Origin: Diploscapter coronatus | Lineage: Eukaryota; Nematoda; Chromadorea; Rhabditida; Rhabditidae | Reading direction: 5' to 3' | NCBI GenBank assembly: GCA_964036155.1 | Contig: OZ038423.1 | Coordinates: forward strand, 44,221,249 to 44,285,248 | DNA length: 64,000 bases | Shown: in pieces, positions 36,601 through 46,700 of the stretch | Layout: each line of letters begins with the position of its first letter | Numbering within the stretch: position 1 is the first letter of the stretch | Notes under the pieces: model-generated | What the model was told of the DNA's origin: nothing | What the model saw: the letters and a program-made list of their open reading frames with translations, nothing else | Database searches by the model: none | Translations under genes and position numbers: made by a program

Positions 36601-39600
36601 TGAAACCGAGTATCATCAATTCGACGGATGCATTCAGCGACCCCTTCATCAAAGAGCTCGACGACGCCGGATGGCTCAAGCTGGTCGGTTATTTCTTTTT
36701 TAAATATATATACATTTTTATTTTTATTTTGTATATCTATTCGGAGAATTGTTATAAGAAATTTTCATCAATACTTGAAAAATTTTTAAGCTTTATCTAC
36801 AAATTTTAAAAATGCGATTACTACCAAAGAAATAGCTCATATTATGCATGGCATATTTGAAATGTACTATAAAAGATTTAATTTCCAAACGAGTCTTAAT
36901 ATTCCGATTTTCAGGTTTCTCGTCTCCTCTCGATCGCGACAGGCCTGGCCTCGGTGATTACCGTACTCAACTCCTCGGCTGCGCTTTGCATCGAAGACGG
37001 CTGGGATACGACATGCCAATTGACTAGTTTGACGCAGATCATGCTCGACCCCTTCTACAGGACGATCAACGGATTTAGGGTACGAGTTTTTCATTTACCC
37101 TTGAGAGGTTTTCTAGTGATGTATGATAGAATTTGAAATTTCGATTATCTGATTATGGAAAGATTATTTTTTGAATATCTTGAATAAGTTTCGAAACGTT
37201 TCTTTAAGACATGAGCTTCAATAATGGTAATAGCACTTCACTAAACATGTTATTTATCACTTTAAAGAGCGATCACGGTAGTAGGTTAATTTAAAAAAAT
37301 ATATATTTCGAAATTTAGCCTAAAGATTTTAGATTCTAGCTTTTTGATCACTTCTTATCACTTTAAAAAATGTATCCCTTCAAATTTTCAGGTCCTGATC
37401 GAGAAAGAGTGGCTCGCTTTCGGTCATCGGTTTTCGTACCGAGCGAATCACACGATTTCTTCCCAATCCTCTGGAATCGCGCCCGCTTTCCTCCTGTTCT
37501 TGGACTGTGTTCATCAGGTATGGATTTTAATCAGTATTTTGGCAAATAATGTTTTAAAAATCAATTTACACTCGATTTTTACCGTACTTTGAGCAATGGC
37601 GTTTTAAGAAATTCATATCTTCAGCTATTTGTACAATACCCGCACGCCTTCGAATTCAACGACTTCTACCTGCGATTTCTGGCTCATCACAGTCAGTCAG
37701 CGTTCTTCCGGACATTTCTGCTGGACTCCGAGTTTGAAAGAGTGCAAGTTGAAGACGCAGCACCCGAGACATCGGTCCATCATAGAGGCTGTATCTGGAG
37801 CTATATTGAGGTTAGAAATGTTTGTTTCAAAAGTTTGAGAGTTTTAGGGTTTAAAAAGGTATTTTTATGGTTTACTGTAGAATCTCCATTTTCTTTTTTT
37901 TTTATATAATTACTAAATTTTTGTTTAAATTTTACTCAATTTCTCGTCTAAAATTGACAAAATTAGTTCATTTATTTCAATATTCTGAAAAATTTGCAAG
38001 AATTATTGATTTAAAAAATATTGCTATTTTCAGAAAGTCACTTCTCAAAGGCCTCTGTTCCACAACTTGTGCTACAATCCGAATCTTAACGGGTCGTTGA
38101 TTCCCGCTTGCTCGATTGCAGCTATTGAGAGTTGGTCGTTCTATTACGAGGAAACCATCGAAGACGATCCGCCCTATGACTTGGGTAAGGAGATTTAGCT
38201 AACGAGTAGCAATTATTCAATTTTTTGTTGAAAATAATGAAATAATACGAGATTTTGTTGCATATCAAAAATTCTTTTGAAAATGATTAAAATATAATAT
38301 CAATTGATGAGAATTTTATGTGACGCTCATTTTGCTAAATTTTAAACTCCGAATACACCCCATCTAATATTCCATTACAAAAAGGCAATGATCGATGGAC
38401 TAAAAATTGGTGAAACCTACAAAAAAACAATGATGATGATTTAAAGAAATTGCCGAAGCCGAGCTGGCCGAGAGGAAAGAGGAGAGACTGACCCAGATCG
38501 GGCAGGTCGGGGGAGTGACAACGGGCCGGGGGGAGACGAGGATCGTCGACGTCACGATTAGATCCCTCGACTTGGAAGCTGACGACGCTTTCACGTATCT
38601 TTTGCAGGTCGATTTTTTCTTAAAATAATCGAAAATATATTTTTTAATTTTCAGACGAATGATCGAATGAACCCTCTGAACAAGAACCAGGAACGCGATC
38701 AGTGGACTCAGATTTGGTCGGCGCTCGAGGAGCAAATGCGACAAACCGACGAGGATGGAAAGGTAACAAATTTCTCTATGGCTTCAAAACATTTCGAAGA
38801 TGCCCTTTATTTTATCTATTTGTTATTGCTTTAGCTTTGAATCACTGCATAAATTTTGGAATGTAACTTATAAAAATAAAAAAAGAAAAACTTTGCATTT
38901 TTTATTTTCAGACCCACGACTCACCCTGGGCTCGAGACGTAGAAAAATTATTGCTGAAAAAAGCCGCCGCGAAAATCCTCTACGCCTCAAACACGATGTC
39001 GACTTCGAAATTGTGAGTTATTGATTTTTTTTAGAAAATATCAATTTTTGAAATGTTTAAACTTCAGACCCTCGAGAAACCACGCTTTCGAGCCCTATTC
39101 TGGACCGGCTAGTCAATCCGGCCCCTGTTCACTGTGCAAAGTACCTCTCTATGGAACAGTGGTGAAATCAGGTAAATTGGAATTTTTATTAGGTTTCGAA
39201 AGTGGGTTGTTTTCTGAGTTTTCATGAAGGATAATGCTTGAATGTGAAATTTGATGTGAGATTTCGGATAATTTCAATTAGTACTTCCAGGCTTTGCGAT
39301 AGGTTTCAAAGAATTCGATAATCTTATCGCTTTTTGATGAATTTGATAATAGCTGCGTATTATGTTGTAGTACAATTTCATGAAAATTTCTATATTCTCA
39401 ACAAAATGTCTATATTTCAAGAAATAATATCACCGAGTATGATTCGTAGAAAACTATTTCTCGGCTACTACTCAGTTCTTCGTGAAAACAAGATAAAATG
39501 CTAAATGATTATAATAAGTTTCGAGAATCTAAATCTAATCAACTACTGTTTTGTTAAGATAATTCCTTTGCATTTCCTTGATTTATAAAAAAAAAATTAA

Positions 39601-40848
39601 AATTTCATTAATTCCAGGCATGCGTTGTTTTCAATGCGGCATCTACGCACATGAGAAATGTACAGTCCATATTTCTGGGGCTTGCGTCTCTCAGGCACAG
39701 GGACAATTCAATGAGCTACTGGAGAACAGACAACTACAGAGTCTGGGCAAATCAGACACGATTACGGAAGGGCAAGGTTGGCATTATTTATCTATTTATA
39801 ATATTGTTATTCTAATCTCTATTTGCTAAACCTTGAGTTATTGCAAAGTTAATATATTGGTAATGAAACGTCAAATAAGAAAGTGAGAATTTTTAAAGGA
39901 TAGTAATTAATTTTACACGCATATCATTGACACAAGCCAGATTGTGAAGGGTGATGTTTGTAGAATTTATGAAAACTTTGAAACACGCTTTTAAAATTTC
40001 AGGCTCTGACACCGCTCGAACCCTATCTCTGACACGACGTCCCACTCAGAACCAGACTCCTTTGCACCAGGGCTATCTCAGCAAGAAGGGCGCCAAATTC
40101 AAGCTCTGGTCGCCCAGATGGTTCGTCCTTCATCCCACTCAACATAAGGTAGATCTTAAAAATGCCTCTACACGATTTAGTGCTGCGTTTATTGGTCTTC
40201 AAAAAACTTATTTTCATCATTTTAGTATTTCCTGAAACTTATGTCAATTTTTCATTGCGCAAATAGTGGAAACTACATAAATTAACTTCATTTATAATTC
40301 CTTCTAATTTCTAAATTTGATAATTCAAAAATGTTTTTCTATTTAAAAAAATAATATTTTTCAGTTGTACTACTACGAAAATGAGGGTGACTCAACTTGC
40401 CGAGGGTTCATCGATTTGATCGAATTGCGAAGTGTCGATGTCGAACTGGTCGGAGGCAACAAGGCTATTCTTGAGGTAAGCAGGGGGAAATTTATAAAAA
40501 TTAAAATAAATCATATTTTTGTTTTTTTTTTTCTAAATAAATCAATGCAGGAAGTACATGTTTCAGCAACAGATAATTTTATTTCATAATGATTATTTTC
40601 AGTGATTTATTAATGATTAAGAAGGGTAAGATAATGAAATCTAGCGAAAGAAGACACAAGTTTCAAAAGAAGTTAACTTTATAGTGATGAGATCTTTCAC
40701 CAACGTCGCAAATGTATCCAGATGAGTTAAAATTTAAAAATTGAATTTTCAGCTGCGAACCTTCAAACGGGACTATTCTCTGATGGCGGATTCGCGATCC
40801 GAGGCAGAACTGTGGAAGGAGAAAATCGAACAGGCATTGAGTCAGTGA
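24675..40848 (+). CDS. mtm-5: myotubularin-related pseudophosphatase MTMR5/MTMR13 (SBF), 1977 aa
   Basis: Forty-six exons, 5934 bases, in frame: 24675-24704, 25430-25511, 25665-25750, 25889-25999, 26207-26329, 26398-26492, 26724-26833, 26983-27078, 27334-27470, 27834-28007, 28332-28450, 28747-28894, 29108-29188, 29273-29401, 29639-29788, 29906-29991, 30046-30169, 30624-30761, 30835-30960, 31218-31328, 31494-31691, 31844-32011, 32260-32497, 32777-32955, 33185-33362, 33515-33649, 33947-34091, 34659-34833, 35128-35241, 35498-35612, 35701-35796, 35992-36097, 36229-36334, 36573-36683, 36915-37079, 37392-37517, 37625-37810, 38034-38184, 38447-38607, 38655-38762, 38912-39012, 39068-39171, 39618-39776, 40003-40148, 40365-40475, 40753-40848. 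Domains: DENN modules about 11-430 (Rab exchange), SBF2 region about 540-830, GRAM from about 875, myotubularin-like about 1110-1600, C1 zinc finger about 1777-1830 (CSLC, CFQC, AHEKC), PH about 1876-1977. The phosphatase loop reads C-I-E-D-G-W-D-T-T near 1465, so the catalytic Cys and Arg are replaced: a pseudophosphatase, as in the family. Human relatives scaffold MTMR2 and act on Rab GTPases. It is slightly longer than the human proteins. Confidence 0.95.
30243..30353. mobile_element. MITE, PIF/Harbinger-like
   Basis: A 105-base element (30246-30350) inside intron 17 of mtm-5. Its ends are inverted repeats of about 34 bases or more: GGGCGCGCTCATACTAAGAG at the left, and at the right the complement of GGGTGCGTTCATACTAAGAA. 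It is flanked on both sides by TTA (30243-30245 and 30351-30353), the three-base target duplication typical of PIF/Harbinger transposons. There is no coding capacity, so it is non-autonomous. Confidence 0.75.
34092..34658. other. intron 27 of mtm-5 with an unexplained open frame
   Basis: 567 bases. The flanking exons join perfectly (LVKR then SYPSQF, matching the family), so the insert is not needed for mtm-5. It contains a 14-base palindrome TTTCGCATGCGAAA (34147-34160) and a plus-strand frame open for 135 codons (34173-34580) with no recognised domain. Most likely plain intron. Confidence 0.5.
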
Positions 40849-41991
40849 TCAAGCAAATCAAAGGATATAAACAGACGCAGCTTTGAATTTTTATTTATTT
40901 TTTTTTATCTTTTCAGCACATTTGATTATTCCTTTTCCATTTAAAAAGTATTTTTGAACTGTTTTAGCATTTCTAAAAATCTTTCGAGTAGTATATCTCT
41001 AAAATAGGAACTTTGCATTTATTGGAAAATCAAAAAAGAAAAAATCTGATGAAGCTTTGAATTAGTGCCATTATTGGGGGTTAAAATTGATGAAATATCA
41101 TGGTATTTGAAGAAAAAAGATAATTGAGCGTATAATGCACAGTACTATCGTGACTATTCAAATGCAGTTAGTCCATTATACCATTTTCCTTTTGCACTAT
41201 ATTTTAGGGCAATTTATTAATCGTCGTAAAATTATGAAAAAATAAGGGAGGAAAAATACGCTCGTCGATTTTTCGTCAAAATTTAATTTCCATTATTAAT
41301 TTGTCTCTATAGGGTATAAATTATTTCTAAGAAAAATTAAGATTTTAGGGTTTTAAAGTACGCATTTTATCGAACATTTTGAATTTAAACTATGCTAATT
41401 TATCCGGCTACTTATGCATTTCAAATTCAGTTATATACGAGCTTTTCTCTCGCGAGCATTTTAGTCTTTTTATGAGTAAAACTTTGTAAAATATCAATGA
41501 TTGAAAATTTTAATCAGGGTTTTATTTCAGTGCTGAATATAGAAACTTAAGAGATGGCTAGGGTAGTTTTGTCCCGAACTTTGACATGAACATAATTATT
41601 TTAAATATCATAAATACGCAAGAATAAACGAGATTAAAGAAAAATCCAGCTCTCTGAAATGCTATTTTTCTTCTTTCTGGTCATCATCACACGATAAACA
41701 TATAATTGATATGCTAACACATCGATTTTTTTTCCGTTTTTTTAAACTATCTTTTCTAAATTTCCACTAATCATCTATATAAACTATTATAAAATTATCT
41801 GAAAATGACTACCGATCGCGCAGTATAAATTGATTAAATAAAATTCACCCATTTTAGATAATTTGATTTTACCGTGATATGATTGATAGTGCACTTCGAT
41901 ATTAGTCGATTGATTTTACTGCGCTACCCCTTTATTAACCGGTTTTCGAAAAAAGAACAATTTATCCTAAAACTAGTTCTATTCTAAAATT
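40849..41991. other. mtm-5 3' UTR and spacer
   Basis: AT-rich, no exons seen. The first AATAAA hexamers are at 41623-41628 and 41837-41842, implying a long 3' UTR for mtm-5 unless a variant signal is used earlier. The spacer also must contain the start region of the small membrane-protein gene at 41992; no obvious trans-splice acceptor stands directly before its ATG. Confidence 0.5.
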
Positions 41992-42808
41992 ATGACCATA
42001 CCAATGCCTAATAAGTCGAATTTCCCTAATGGTCATTTACCACTAACTAGAGCTAATGGGATCGATCAAGTATGGGATCAGGTATTAAATTAATTTTAGG
42101 GTAAAGTATTCAAGTATTACTTTTAGAACTCGAAAAAATACAAGGTTTTATGCAAATCTGTTCACGTTACAGATAGTCTAAAGTGTTTCTTAATTCCTCA
42201 ACTTCTAATAGTCTTAGTATTCATTTTTCTACTATTCTCTATAAACATTCTCAACTTTTATCCCGAAGTAAGTGTGATTTATGTAATTGAAAATTCAAGT
42301 GCAAATTTAGGAATCTCTATTCAGAGTTATAACTTATAGAGTGCCTCTAATATTGCCTGGTATTCGAATTATCATTCATCTAACGATTGTAAGAATAAGT
42401 TTCAAAATTATCAAAATCAGCATCGAATTTTTAGATGGCATTAACTATTTACGGTACTAGAAAAGAAAAACGAGGATGCCTTGTATTTTTCCTATTTTAT
42501 TCGGCTCTCTTCGTATTTTACATGATTTTATCAGTAAGCTATAAATTGGAATTAGGTAAATTAGAATATCCCACTTTTAGCTATTTGATGCAATCAGTTC
42601 TCCGCGTTTTTACAATCGGTTGACATGTTGGATTGCAATTATTTGTTACGTCGTAATGATGTCAGTGATGATATGGTGTGCTAGACTGATATGGAAATTT
42701 TACGGATGTCTCAGGGATAAGGAGGTAAAATGGGATCTAAGGATTTTTAAAAAATATCAAATTAAATTATAGATGGCTAAAGAAATAAATAATCAACTCC
42801 AAAACTGA
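41992..42808 (+). CDS. small multi-pass membrane protein, 195 aa, six short exons
   Basis: Exons 41992-42081, 42127-42267, 42311-42388, 42435-42533, 42581-42724, 42773-42808; 588 bases. Each exon length is a multiple of three and all five introns are phase 0, 43-48 bases, starting GTA and ending TTTAG, except ATAG at the last. No single exon is long enough to be an obvious gene, but the joined frame has no stop until TGA. The protein has a polar N-terminus of about 45 residues, then four hydrophobic segments: about 51-72 (IPQLLIVLVFIFLLFSI), about 88-108, about 116-138 (GCLVFFLFYSALFVFYMILS), and about 150-174 (CWIAIICYVVMMSVMIWCAR), and a short hydrophilic tail. The motif C-K-S-V-H-V just before segment one recalls the CCHV-type motif of LAPTM-like four-helix lysosomal/endosomal proteins and of related small nematode families; this resemblance is weak. 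It lies between, and convergent with, lrp-1. Function unknown. Confidence 0.72.
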
Positions 42809-42831
42809 CCCATGATAAAGTTTTGGCTGCT

Positions 42832-42911
42832 AGTACTTTCCTCCCAAAATCTCCAAATGAGTACTTTTCTTTCATCTTTACTTCTTTTCTCCGTTTTGGG
42901 AGAAAAGTACT
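42832..42911. repeat. inverted repeat just downstream of the small membrane-protein gene
   Basis: Arms 42832-42849 (AGTACTTTCCTCCCAAAA) and 42894-42911 are reverse complements with one mismatch; the loop is 44 bases. It lies in the predicted 3' UTRs of two convergent genes and could fold in either transcript. Confidence 0.6.
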
Positions 42912-42944
42912 CATATAGCTTAGTTTTATGGAAATCTTATTTTA

Positions 42945-42950
42945 AATAAA
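42945..42950 (+). terminator. poly(A) signal of the small membrane-protein gene
   Basis: AATAAA 137 bases after the TGA at 42806-42808, within TTTAAATAAAATAG. Confidence 0.5.
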
Positions 42951-42959
42951 ATAGAAATC

Positions 42960-42965
42960 TTTATT
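42960..42965 (-). terminator. lrp-1: candidate poly(A) signal of lrp-1
   Basis: TTTATT on the plus strand, that is AATAAA on the minus strand, about 740 bases after the lrp-1 stop codon and only nine bases from the plus-strand signal of the opposing gene. No earlier canonical hexamer was found between 43703 and here. Confidence 0.35.
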
Positions 42966-43703
42966 TGTCGATTTTACACGTGTCGATTTACCGCGAACTG
43001 GAAGCAAATATACAAAACGATTTGTCGAAGAAATAACAAAAATAAAATAAAATATTTTTGAGAAAATATGAGCAAATTGACTCTTTGTCAAGGTACACTT
43101 TCACAACATTCTCAGAATTTAATGGCGTAATTTGCGAGAAGGACGTTGGTTAAAGTTCGAACCTTTTAAAATTATAAGTCTTTCTCGACAAATTAGAGTT
43201 ATGCAAAGCCAAGGCACGGTTGTATGAGCTAGAAAATAAGAGAAAGTTATTAGTTGATTCAGGTTGTAGGTGTGCAAAAATAAGCTTTTAAAAATCAAGA
43301 TTTTCTGCAAAACTAAATCTGAATCAACAATTTCCTTGATTTCAAAAAATGTTTCAGCAATAACAATTTCAATCAATGATATCACATTCAGTATCACCAA
43401 CTTTTAGAAATCTATTGTTCACGAAAAATAAATAAGGGCTTTTCCATCTTATACAAAGGAAGCTACTAATCTTGCGACCTAGAATCGAGATTATTATCTT
43501 GGCTTTTTTTTGTTGAAAAATATCTAAAATTTGCATTCTTTTCAAAACTCTGGAGATTTTTTTTTAGATATTTTCAAAAAAGTCTACTTTTTGATTAAAA
43601 TTATGGTATGTCAGAGAAAATGGCAAACATTTTTGGGATGATCAGACGTCGGAGATTTCTGTATCTGAAAAAAAAGCATTTTTTTGGAAAATTTGGAAAA
43701 AAT
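42966..43703. other. lrp-1 3' UTR region
   Basis: AT-rich sequence downstream of the lrp-1 stop with no coding evidence. The minus-strand open frame 43400-43119 has no recognisable features. Confidence 0.45.
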
Positions 43704-46700
43704 CTAACCTGGAGGCTCATATAACGGATTATCTACCAGTAGTGTCTTGTCGCCTTTCTTCGGTTTGGGAGCTACTTCTGGTTTTGACGAAGACGGTTTG
43801 GATGGTCCTGATAGTTCTGAAATAGAATGATTTTGTTTTCTAAGACTATTAATCAAATTCGGAAATGACATAACTTCAATTGACAAAAAATTTCTAGGAA
43901 ATTATGTCTTTCCCCTTTTTCCCGTTTATTTGTACCTATAGATTCACCTATCGATTTATGCGTTTCACTATGTCGCCTCTCTGTCGAGGTTCCTGGCTTG
44001 TCTGCATCCGAAATCTGAAAAATCATTTACTTATTAAAAACATGCTATTTTTTGTTATTTTTTTTGTAAATAAATACTAGTACCTGATGTCCTGCGTCCT
44101 CCAGCTCGTAGACCGGATTCGAGAACGTCGTTCCGTTTGGACCCGTACTTATTGTTTGCATACTGTATTCGACTGGATTCGGTTCCTTGAATAATTTTCA
44201 TTGACATTTTTCACTAAAAAGCCATATGCTTACCGATTTACTCTCCAGCGCAGGATTACTGAACGAGATAACATTGCCGTGGAAAGAGACCGTACCGTCG
44301 TCGCCTTCCTTCTTGGCTAACAGACGACGTTTCCTGAAAATCATCGATAGATTAGGGAACTTCAAAAATACTAGCCTAATAAGATGCGTTCCAACGAAGA
44401 AAATGACGCCCGACGCGGCGATAATTACGAGAAGTAGCAGAATCGCCAGCAGCATGTTCGAGGACAGCGTTGAGATCAACTGAATCTCGAAAATTGTCGT
44501 GATTCATCGAAGTTTTCTTACCTTTCTGCTAACGGAACTATCGCGATCACAATTTTCGCCTTCGAAGTCGCTCGTACAGATGCATGTTCCATCCAACTTG
44601 CAGGTTCCACCATTTGTGCAAGAACACTGACGAGGCATCGTGAGTGGTTCACTTCGAGGCGTGCTGCATGAGCCATCTGGATGTGGGACGGAGTTGTCAG
44701 GGCACAGGCAGGCGAATCCCTCGTCTGGCAGTTGGACGCACAGATGCGAGCAGACAGTCGAAGCACAACCGCCCTTGAAGCGAGTCGAATCTCGGGCAAA
44801 TCGTTGACTGACTTTGACGGTGTGAACGTCTTCCAAATTAGAGGCCAGCACTTGAATTCTTCCTCTTCCGAACTTGTCCTGCACAAACAGGGTCTTCGTC
44901 TTCTTGCTGAGCCAGTAGAGGTGGTTCTCGAAGACGTCGATGGCAACGGGAACGTTGTTATCCCGCACGACGGTGATTCGTCCAGTTCCATCCGGGTTGA
45001 TCACTTCGACTGTTCGGTATTTCGGATCTGCCCAGTAGATTCGGTTTCCTTTGCCTTCATCGACTGCCAAACTCGACGGACTGAAGACCAGATCCTTGAC
45101 TAGGATTTCTCGATGACTTCCGTCCATTTGAGCACACTCGATCTTGGCGTGAAGTCCAGCGTCGGAGTAGCAGATCTTGCCCATAGTTGGGAGAGTAACG
45201 ATGGCAGTTGGCGCTTCCAAATGACCGGAGATGATCTTCTTGACGTATCGTCCATCGGGCAAAGAGACCAAGACGCTTCCAAAGTCGGCGGCTCGCATTG
45301 GCTCGCTCATCCGCTTCTTCCTCGTGATATCGTTGATGTGATCGTTGACTGCTGTGATGAACAGATTTCCAGTTGAGTAGTCAGTTGCTACTGCAGTTGG
45401 CCTCAACCCCATTCCAGCCCAGTCGATGTCAAGCTTCTGCGCCTCGTGACTCTGGTTTCCTTTAACGGTAGCTGCTCGGAACACGTTCTTGTCGTCCTCA
45501 TCGATCCAGTACATCATATCGCGTCTACCATCAAATGCGAGGGAAATGATGTCATTGTCGTCATCAGGCGCTTGAGCTGCGGCATGTCGATTCACTCCGC
45601 CTCCATGGAGAGATAGCTGGACTAGAGTGTCTCCTGCAGCGACGACGACATCAGCTGGATCGCCCTTGGCTCGACAGTCCTTTCCAGTCATCGCTCCGAC
45701 AACGACGTTGTTCTCGTAGTCGTCATGACAGCGGCAAAGGTAGGATCCCTTGGTGTTGAGACACATCTGGGTGCAGGTGTTATTGCCCTTGCACTCGTCG
45801 ATATCAACACAGTCCTTCGGGTTGTTGGGATCTGGCTCGAATCCTTCTCTGCAGGCACAGATGTACCCTCCCCCCGCCAAATCGGTGCAGAGCTGTTTAC
45901 ATCCACCGTTGTTGCCATGGGTCTCGCAGGTGCTTCCACCAGCCTTGACGCATCCAATTTCGTCAGACGCATCTCCGCATTGATCAACCCTATCACAAGC
46001 CATCGTGGCGTTGATGCATTTCCCATTGGCACACTTGAACTGCTCGACTGTGCAATCACCGTATTCGGAGAACGAAGAGCACATAGAGAGATGTTCGTCG
46101 GAATAATCGTTTGGTCCACAATCGTTGTACCCGTTGCAGAGTTGGAGGATGTTGAGACAGAGTCGAGAGTGAGCACATCGGAACCGAAGTGGAGGATCGC
46201 AAGCTGCAGTGCGGCAATCAGGAGTAGTCTCATCAGACAGGTCGCCACAGTCGTCTGAAAACAAAACTATCCCTCAGAAAAACTAATAAGTCTTACCGTC
46301 TCCGTCGCACTTGAACTTCATATTGACGCACACTCCATTACTGCATTGGAACTCGAATGGAGAGCATGGGCGACGAGTCGTACTTTCACAGCTGGTCTCA
46401 TCTTCGGCGTGTTGGCAATCCTTCTTTCGATCACACCACTTATGCTCCACGATACATTGTCCATCGTTGCACTGCCTGTATCCTGCCGAGCAATTCCTGT
46501 GCGTGCATTGCGACTCGTCCAGTCCATCCTCACAATTCGCAATACCGTCGCAAACTCGCTTGCCGGGGATGCATTTGCCCGAATTACAGCGGAACTCGGA
46601 TTCGGAGCATGGTCTGGTTGTTCCCCCACAGCTCTCATCAAGTTCGTCTTCGCCTCCAGGGCAATCCGCCTCCGTATCGCACATCCAACGTCTTGGAATG

